Below are positions 58,762-64,000 of a DNA stretch of 64,000 nucleotides, piece after piece; within the stretch, counting starts at the first letter, position 1; each line of letters starts with the position of its first letter. This stretch comes from Elusimicrobiota bacterium. GTDB taxonomy: Bacteria; Elusimicrobiota; Elusimicrobia; UBA1565. The notes below the pieces were generated by a model. The model did not search any database. It had not been told where the DNA came from and saw only the letters and a list, made by a program, of their open reading frames with translations. Position numbers and translations under genes: made by a program. The stretch is from the NCBI GenBank assembly GCA_041660925.1, contig JBAZVI010000006.1, positions 214,496 through 278,495 of the forward strand. The letters are read 5' to 3'.

Positions 58762-61700
58762 ATGAACACCCGCATCCCCTGCCGCATCCTGGCCGCGATC
58801 CTGTCCGCGGTCCTCCTCCTCGAATCCCCCGGCCTCGCGGCCGCGCAGGCCGTCGGAGCGGTCTTCTCCTCGCACGTCCCCGGCACCCCGGCGGCGGGCG
58901 CGCAGGTCGGCGTCGCGGCGACGCTCGCGCCCCCCTCCGCGAAAGGCGCGACGCTCGGCCTCCAGCCGGTCCTGCAGGGCTCGGCGCTGAAGCTCGAGAC
59001 CCTGCCGCAGGTCCAGGCGCAGGTCCTGCCCGCGCTCCTCCTCCAGAAGAGCCCCTCCGCGTTCGTCGACGGCGTTCAGCCCGCCCCCGTCGCGGTCCAG
59101 ACCGGAGCGAAGACGTTCGTTCCGGCGGCCGTCCCCCTCCGGCGGACGGAGGCGGCCGCGCCCGTGCAGACGGACCCCGGCGCCGCCGTCGGCCTGCGCG
59201 AGCGCTTCGTCCAGTGGTCGGCAGGCCTCGGCCAGCAGGATCGGAAGGTCTCGACCCTTCCGACCCTCCTCCACCGCCTCTTCGAGAACGGCCGCGCGGC
59301 GCAGGACGATCAGCCCGCGGCGGCCGTCGCCGGGCCCCTGACGAGCGCCGTCAGCGGGTTGGCGCCGGCGCAGGACGCTTCCTTTAAGAGTCCCGAGCAG
59401 GTCCCCGCGCCCGCGCCGGTTCCAGCCCCGCAGGCGAAGAAGAGCCTTCTGCGGCCTTTGATGATCGGGGTCCTCGCGGGAGCCATCGGCATCATCATCC
59501 CCGGGATCATCACCGCGGTGGCGGTGAACGGCTTCGGCTATCAGCTCCATTCGAACTACATGAGCCCGGAGAACATCGTCATCAAGGGCGTCGCGCAGGC
59601 CCTCCGCATCGGGACGGGCGGCGCCATCATCGCCCCCATCGCCGAAGAGGTGCTCTTCCGCGGCGGCATGATCGGCGGGCTCGCCTGGCTTGGGACGAAG
59701 GCCGCCGACTCGGGCCTCGCCCGCCGTCTCGGCCTCTCCGAGAAGCCGTTCTTCCGGAAGCTCATGACGACCTACCTCCCGCTGGTCGTCTCCTCCGCGA
59801 TCTTCGTCGTCGTCCACGAGACCGGCGACCCGCTCATGATGGCCGCGCGCTTCATCCATGCGCTGATCCTCGGCTACGTCTTCCAGCAGGACGGCCTGCT
59901 CGCCTCGAGCATGATGCACATCGTCAACAACAGCATCCCCATGGCCGGGCTCGTCGGAAGCAAGCTCTACGGGGTGCCCGGCACCAGCATCTCCGGGCTG
60001 GCGTTCTCCGCGATGCTCTACTTCGCCTACAAATCCGCCCGGGCGCTCTGGAAGCAGCGGCAGGACCATCGCGAAGGGCGCATCGTGTCCACGCCGCTGA
60101 CCGCGCCGATCGCCCTGTTCCTGGCCGCCGTCAGCATCTTCGGAGTGGCCTGGCCGATCACCCCGGTCACCCTGCTCATCTCGGCCACGGCCGCCGTCCT
60201 CCTCCTCGGCTACGTCCTCGCGCCGGTCTACCGTCCCTACTTCCCCCGCCTCCTCTCGCCGGGGACCGCGATGTTCCTCTCCGCCCTCCCCGCGGCGGAA
60301 GGGTTCGTCGTCAACCTCCTGGGCGCGGCCGCGAAGGCCTTCTTCCCCGCGCTGATCATGGGCAACCTCGTCCTCGTCGCCGCGGCCGCCGCGGCGCTGC
60401 TCGTCTACGTCCCCCTGGCCGCCCGCCGCAAGGGCGCGCCCGCCTCGCCGCTGACGGCGGGAGGGATCCTCCCCCTCGTCGGCGTCAGCCTGCTGGGGCT
60501 CGTCCTGACCTCGATGTCCATGCTCCCGGCGATCGCCTCCGCGACGATGGCCATCGCGCTGCTCTCCCACCTCTGGGTCATCCAGGGCCAGAGCGCCCCC
60601 GCCGCCGCCCCTTCGGACGCTCCCGCGTCCGTCCCGGCCTTCTGGAAGCGGGCGCTCGAGCGGACCCGCCGCGCCGACCACATCCGCCAGGTGCGTGAGC
60701 GCCAGACGAGGGAGGGATCGGACGCCCTCGTGAAGAGGGCGCTGGCCGTCGAAGCCGCCCTCGACCTCCAGGAGACCGGAAGGCCCGCCGCGGAAGCGCC
60801 TCCCGCCTTCCCGGCGGAACCGCCGGCGGCGCCGAAGGCTTCGTCCTCGTGGACCGCGGGTCTCCGCGGCCTGCTCCTGGGCTGGCTGGGACGCCCCCAC
60901 AAACAGCGGCCCTCGAAGGGCGCTCAGTACATCCCGCCGCCGCTGCCCGTGCTCTCGACGCTGTCCCGCGTGCTGGACCCGCTCCCCGCGCCCGTGCGCG
61001 TGGGCCTCGTGGCCGGCGCGGTCGCCCTCCTGGACTTCGCCGCCCGCGCCCTGGCCCCGGCGGTCTTCGGCTTCTCGGCGGCCGCGAGCCTCTGGGCGGT
61101 GGTCGGCGTCGGCGTGGTGATCGCGCCCCTGCTCCTCGCCGACCGCCTGCGCCTGGCCGAAGAGAAGGACGCCGCCGTCCGCCCTCTCCAGAAGCGCGAG
61201 GACGTCCTCCTCGGCGTCTTCTTCGGGGCGGCGCTCGTCCTGGCGCTCGGCCTGGCTGCGAGCGCGGTCCCGGTCTCGACGCTGCTCCTCGCGGCGCTCG
61301 AGCCCTTCTCGAAAGCGGCGGGAGTGATGAGCCTCGCTCCCTTCCTCGGGCTCCTGGCCCTCGTCGCCGCCGTGCCCCTGCTCTACGGCAGCGGACACAT
61401 GGCCTGGGCCCTGCGCAACCATCGCGTCATGGGGCCGGTCCTTCCGCTCGACGTCATCTTCCGGCTCCTGCTCATCAACACGCTCTGGATGCCGGGGAAC
61501 CTCTTCATGTTCGCGAGCGGGACGTTCGCCCTCCCCATCGCGACCGTCGTCGTCGGACTGATGCCGCTGCTGAGCTTCTTCATGAGCGGGAGTTCGCTGC
61601 TGATGATGTCGAAGCTCGGCGCCTCGAAAGAAGCCCTCGCGCAGGACACGGCCTCCGTGCGCAGGCCCTGGACGCGAGGCCTCAACGGGGAAGCCCCCCG

Positions 61701-62550
61701 CTACGGTCCCGAATGGCGCATCGGGAACGGCGAAGCGACCGGCGACCTCGCCCGGGGAGCCGTGCGCTCGACCCGCATGAGCTACCTCGCGGCGCTGGGA
61801 CTCCTCCTCGCGGTCTCCGTCGCCTTCTTCGGCCTCACGCACTTCTCCCTCGGAGCGTTCCTCCCCGAGTTCCTGAAGGCCGTCGCCGGCCTCAAGAACG
61901 GCCTGCCGGTCCTGCTGACCTGGGGCTTCCTGCCCGCGCTGTTCTTCGGCGCGAAGAAAGCGAAGCCCGGTCCGCTGGTCGACACCGTCGCGGAGCTGGC
62001 GGACAAGGCCGGGCTGCCGAAGCCCGGCGTCTTCGTCGGCGCCGACGAGTCGAAGGAGCCCAACAGCCTCGCCGCCGGCATCCTCCAGCGCCTCTCGACG
62101 ATCTCGATCCTCGGCTCATTGAGGAAGCTCCTCACCCCGGGAGAGCTGCGCGCGTTCCTGGCGCACGAGCTCAGCCATCTCCGGCACCGCGCGATGGCGA
62201 TCACGCTCTTCGGGATCGTGCTGCTCCAGACGATGCTGCTCTCCTCGGGGACCGGGAGCATCCTGCAGAGCGCGGCGATGCTCTGGGGCCCGGTCGCATG
62301 GACGCTCGCGCTGATGCTCGTTTTCCGGGCCGAGGAATTCATGGCCGACGCGGAGTCCGCGGCGCTCGCGCGCTCCCCCCGCGCGATGGGCACCGGCCTG
62401 CGCAAGACCAACACGATCGACGCGCTCACCGCGCGCAACGCCCCGGTCGAGGAGACGAACGCGCTCTACCGGCTCCTCGACGCGCATCCGACCATCCCCC
62501 AGCGCATAGCGGCCCTCAACGAGATGATGAGTCCGACCGAGCGGAAGTAG
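58762..62550 (+). CDS. Fusion of CPBP (Rce1-like) and M48 (Ste24-like) membrane proteases
   Basis: A 1262-aa protein. Residues 1-29 are a signal peptide (AAILSAVLLLESPGLAAAQ); about 30-225 is a Pro/Ala/Val-rich preface. A CPBP domain follows: EE near 295-296 (IAPIAEEVLFRGG), His near 352 (FVVVHETGDP) and HIVNNS near 386, all three catalytic motifs. Many more helices lead to an M48 domain: AHELSHLRHRA (zinc His 1135 and 1139) and EEFMADAE (Glu near 1191). Both sites look intact. A start at GTG 58693 is possible, with TAGAAT 7 nt upstream. Confidence 0.88.
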   Translation: MNTRIPCRILAAILSAVLLLESPGLAAAQAVGAVFSSHVPGTPAAGAQVGVAATLAPPSAKGATLGLQPVLQGSALKLETLPQVQAQVLPALLLQKSPSAFVDGVQPAPVAVQTGAKTFVPAAVPLRRTEAAAPVQTDPGAAVGLRERFVQWSAGLGQQDRKVSTLPTLLHRLFENGRAAQDDQPAAAVAGPLTSAVSGLAPAQDASFKSPEQVPAPAPVPAPQAKKSLLRPLMIGVLAGAIGIIIPGIITAVAVNGFGYQLHSNYMSPENIVIKGVAQALRIGTGGAIIAPIAEEVLFRGGMIGGLAWLGTKAADSGLARRLGLSEKPFFRKLMTTYLPLVVSSAIFVVVHETGDPLMMAARFIHALILGYVFQQDGLLASSMMHIVNNSIPMAGLVGSKLYGVPGTSISGLAFSAMLYFAYKSARALWKQRQDHREGRIVSTPLTAPIALFLAAVSIFGVAWPITPVTLLISATAAVLLLGYVLAPVYRPYFPRLLSPGTAMFLSALPAAEGFVVNLLGAAAKAFFPALIMGNLVLVAAAAAALLVYVPLAARRKGAPASPLTAGGILPLVGVSLLGLVLTSMSMLPAIASATMAIALLSHLWVIQGQSAPAAAPSDAPASVPAFWKRALERTRRADHIRQVRERQTREGSDALVKRALAVEAALDLQETGRPAAEAPPAFPAEPPAAPKASSSWTAGLRGLLLGWLGRPHKQRPSKGAQYIPPPLPVLSTLSRVLDPLPAPVRVGLVAGAVALLDFAARALAPAVFGFSAAASLWAVVGVGVVIAPLLLADRLRLAEEKDAAVRPLQKREDVLLGVFFGAALVLALGLAASAVPVSTLLLAALEPFSKAAGVMSLAPFLGLLALVAAVPLLYGSGHMAWALRNHRVMGPVLPLDVIFRLLLINTLWMPGNLFMFASGTFALPIATVVVGLMPLLSFFMSGSSLLMMSKLGASKEALAQDTASVRRPWTRGLNGEAPRYGPEWRIGNGEATGDLARGAVRSTRMSYLAALGLLLAVSVAFFGLTHFSLGAFLPEFLKAVAGLKNGLPVLLTWGFLPALFFGAKKAKPGPLVDTVAELADKAGLPKPGVFVGADESKEPNSLAAGILQRLSTISILGSLRKLLTPGELRAFLAHELSHLRHRAMAITLFGIVLLQTMLLSSGTGSILQSAAMLWGPVAWTLALMLVFRAEEFMADAESAALARSPRAMGTGLRKTNTIDALTARNAPVEETNALYRLLDAHPTIPQRIAALNEMMSPTERK

Positions 62551-62583
62551 CCCGGGAAGACCGGCTCCCGGCCGGGTGACGCT

Positions 62584-62613
62584 GCGCCTGCGGCGACATT
62601 TCGCCGCAGGCGC
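62584..62613 (+). terminator. Intrinsic terminator after the protease fusion
   Basis: GCGCCTGCGGCGA (62584-62596) pairs perfectly with TCGCCGCAGGCGC (62601-62613), followed by GTCGTTTT. Confidence 0.75.
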
Positions 62614-62780
62614 GTCGTTTTCCGGGTTACGGCATGCCGCCTTTTGCGAACCGCCGTGATTAGGACCGAAGACGGCGCGGGCGGGGCCTCCCGCCTCAGC
62701 CGGACCGCGCCCCCTCCCGCTACACTCTCATCGAGGGCAGGACGAGGCCGCTCAGCGTCCGAACCCTCGCGGAGGGAGTC

Positions 62781-62933
62781 ATGAAATCGTCCATCCTTGT
62801 CGCCCTGGCCCTGATCCTCACGGGGATCGCGCTCATGGGGGTCGCGGAAGCGTCCGCGAAGGCGAAGGTCTCGCTGCAGACCGTCGACGGCGGCCTCATC
62901 AGCCCCTGCGACAACATCCTCACCAAATGCTGA
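62781..62933 (+). CDS. Small secreted peptide, 50 aa, ending in cysteine
   Basis: A 50-codon frame with GGAGGGAG just before the ATG. Residues 1-26 are a signal peptide (MKSSILVALALILTGIALMG..., ending ASA). The predicted mature part is KAKVSLQTVDGGLISPCDNI then LTKC: 24 residues with cysteines at 43 and 50, the last residue. The strong ribosome site, clean signal peptide and terminator (62943-62997) support a real gene. It could be a disulfide-looped peptide, bacteriocin or signal. It lies 230 nt after the protease fusion but behind a terminator. Confidence 0.7.
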   Translation: MKSSILVALALILTGIALMGVAEASAKAKVSLQTVDGGLISPCDNILTKC

Positions 62934-62942
62934 ACAGGGAAG

Positions 62943-62997
62943 CCCGGATTCCCCGGCAAAGCGCATCGTAGGCCGCGCTGAAGCCGGGGAATCCGGG
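62943..62997 (+). terminator. Stem-loop after the small peptide gene
   Basis: CCCGGATTCCCCGGC (62943-62957) and its complement (62983-62997) form a perfect 15-bp stem; the loop holds a second small stem (AGCGC/GCGCT). Confidence 0.6.
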
Positions 62998-63077
62998 TCT
63001 CGCTTCGTCCTGACGGAATCATCTTTGGGAGAGAAAACAGTTAAAATGCGTCCGCCCGTATCCCACGGAGATATCTC

Positions 63078-63890
63078 ATGAGTCCGTCCAACATACGTGC
63101 CCCTTGGCTTTGCTGCGCCGTCGTTCTGGCGCTGGCCGCTTCCGTCTATGCGGAAGCCCCGGTCAAAGCGGAGGCCGAAGCATCAGGAGCGAAGTCTCCC
63201 GTCCAGATCACCCTGCGCCTGCTGAAGAAAAAAATAAAGGCTGATGAACGCTTCTGGTATCAGATCGAGCTGAAGAACATCGGGAAGAAGCGCTTCCCCG
63301 TCATCAGCGAAGTCTTCTACGACCCCTTCGAGCTCTACTATAACTGCGAGCGCAAGTATGACGTTTATCTCGAGGTACTGGGACCGGACGGGAAAAAGCT
63401 CGAACGTGCTCCGCTGCTGATGGACTATGTCGATACCGGGGAAGACGACGACCCCCAGACGGATACACCGCCGACCCCCAAGGAAAAGGCTTGGCTGCTC
63501 AAACGCAATGAACTCGTCGCCAAGGGAGTCCCAGAACCCGATTTGACGCTCGCCTTGTTGGAGTACAATCGCGAGCTCAACGAAAAGGAACGCCGTGAGA
63601 AGCCCATCGGTTTCTGGCTCTACCCCGGGAAATCGACCGCGACGGTCGCCTCGAGCTTCCCTGGCCATGGGGAACGCACGGACCGCGCCCGTCGCCCCCC
63701 CATCGGGCCCTTTACTGAGATGTGGGAGTATGAATTCAAGCAACCTGGGAAATACAAGATTCGCGCCGGTTACAACTTCCTTCCAGGAAAACCCTCTTCA
63801 AAATTCAAGGAACATCGCGACCCCGATCAAATAAAGGTCGAAACGCAGTTTATCGAAGTTGAAGTGACCCCATCGACGTCTCCCCGCTAA
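63078..63890 (+). CDS. Exported hypothetical protein, 270 aa
   Basis: The signal peptide ends near residue 25 (AASVYAE). Residues about 40-110 look like an Ig-like beta domain (VQITLRLLKKKIKADERFWY, FELYYNCERKYDVYLEVLG); a charged middle segment follows, and the C-terminal WEYEFKQPGKYKIRAGYNFL resembles the last strands of a carbohydrate-binding-like sandwich. GC is lower than in most of the window. It lies 13 nt before the probable end of an IS element. The function is unknown. Confidence 0.7.
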   Translation: MSPSNIRAPWLCCAVVLALAASVYAEAPVKAEAEASGAKSPVQITLRLLKKKIKADERFWYQIELKNIGKKRFPVISEVFYDPFELYYNCERKYDVYLEVLGPDGKKLERAPLLMDYVDTGEDDDPQTDTPPTPKEKAWLLKRNELVAKGVPEPDLTLALLEYNRELNEKERREKPIGFWLYPGKSTATVASSFPGHGERTDRARRPPIGPFTEMWEYEFKQPGKYKIRAGYNFLPGKPSSKFKEHRDPDQIKVETQFIEVEVTPSTSPR

Positions 63891-63903
63891 ACTAGGCCGC
63901 GCC

Positions 63904-64000
63904 TGATTGTGGTTCCGAGGTGCTAAACTGGCACAACGGAGGCCCGACAATGGCGCGAAAGCGATACACGGAAGAGCAGATCGTCTCGATCCTGAAGGAG
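63904..64000 (+). mobile_element. Left end of an IS3-family insertion sequence, cut by window edge
   Basis: Sequence from about 63904 (TGATTGTGGTTCCGAGG) looks like an IS terminal region leading into an OrfA start. The exact end is uncertain because the other end is outside the window. Confidence 0.6.
63950..64000 (+). CDS. IS3-family transposase OrfA, N-terminal fragment
   Basis: Only 17 codons are in the window: MARKRYTEEQIVSILKE. This is the classic start of the IS3-family OrfA helix-turn-helix protein, which with OrfB (made by frameshifting) moves the element by copy-out paste-in. GGAGG lies about 8 nt upstream of the ATG. The rest lies to the right. Confidence 0.85.
   Translation, partial: MARKRYTEEQIVSILKE

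Noticed and set aside
58654..61842. A minus-strand open frame of over 1000 codons opposite the protease fusion
   Set aside because: Charged, repetitive composition with no recognisable domain; it mirrors the real plus-strand gene.

Overview
This is a GC-rich (roughly two-thirds G+C by eye) bacterial chromosome segment, densely coded on both strands. It carries housekeeping genes (gcvT/gcvH, asnS, folB/folK, an ABC-F protein, an RlmI-like methyltransferase, tRNA-Pro and tRNA-Gln), type IV pilus ATPases, many signal-peptide proteins and a TonB-dependent receptor, so the cell is Gram-negative-type. A bacterial DNA topoisomerase VI, many orphan secreted proteins, and membrane proteins with a Pro/Ala/Val-rich exported N-terminal preface suggest Elusimicrobiota or a close relative. 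That placement is inference from gene content; no rRNA is present to confirm it.

Layout. 0-2 kb: partial membrane gene, gcvH, gcvT. 2-7 kb: exported ComEC-type metallo-beta-lactamase protein, then top6B and top6A separated by a 316-bp inverted-repeat element. 7-11.8 kb: secreted coiled-coil protein, a 54-aa protein, two secreted HExxH proteins, asnS. 11.8-15.1 kb: lower-GC accessory island with an integron-like cassette and attC site, a MazE-like/Doc toxin-antitoxin pair, and a STAS-like plus GHKL-ATPase pair behind a consensus promoter with two palindromic operators. 15-23 kb: ABC-F, response regulator, PilZ-like/pseudo-receiver-propeller/LysM outer-membrane trio, two orphan membrane-anchored proteins. 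23-28 kb: four-gene overlapping operon (7Fe ferredoxin, C39-like plus NlpC/P60 protein, N-acetylmuramoyl-L-alanine amidase, GAF/PAS protein). 28-36.6 kb: two paralogous S41 proteases, class III nucleotide cyclase, L,D-transpeptidase, exported repeat protein, HELSH protein. 36.8-39.5 kb: TonB receptor, DUF190 and CrcB. 39.6-49.2 kb: pterin genes downstream of a pilT / receiver-pilB / histidine kinase operon, OmpR-type regulator, degenerate kinase, DUF167. 49.3-51.8 kb: two tRNAs among repeats. 51.8-62.6 kb: AI-2E-type protein, MFS protein with exported preface, RlmI, AsmA-like protein, sodium/solute symporter, and a 1262-aa fusion of a CPBP (Rce1-like) and an M48 (Ste24-like) protease. 62.7-64 kb: 50-aa secreted peptide, an orphan secreted protein and the start of an IS3-family transposase.

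Themes. Cell-envelope remodelling (amidase, NlpC/P60, L,D-transpeptidase, S41 and HExxH proteins) and surface motility signalling (PilT, receiver-PilB, kinases, PilZ) dominate. Most promising for novelty: the Rce1-like/Ste24-like fusion next to a small peptide ending in cysteine; the exported preface shared by unrelated membrane proteins; four long inverted-repeat elements whose ends carry the TAG stop codon of the neighbouring gene; a 73-bp dispersed hairpin with compensatory changes; the integron-like cassette; and consensus-type promoters placed so close to start codons that transcripts should be leaderless.
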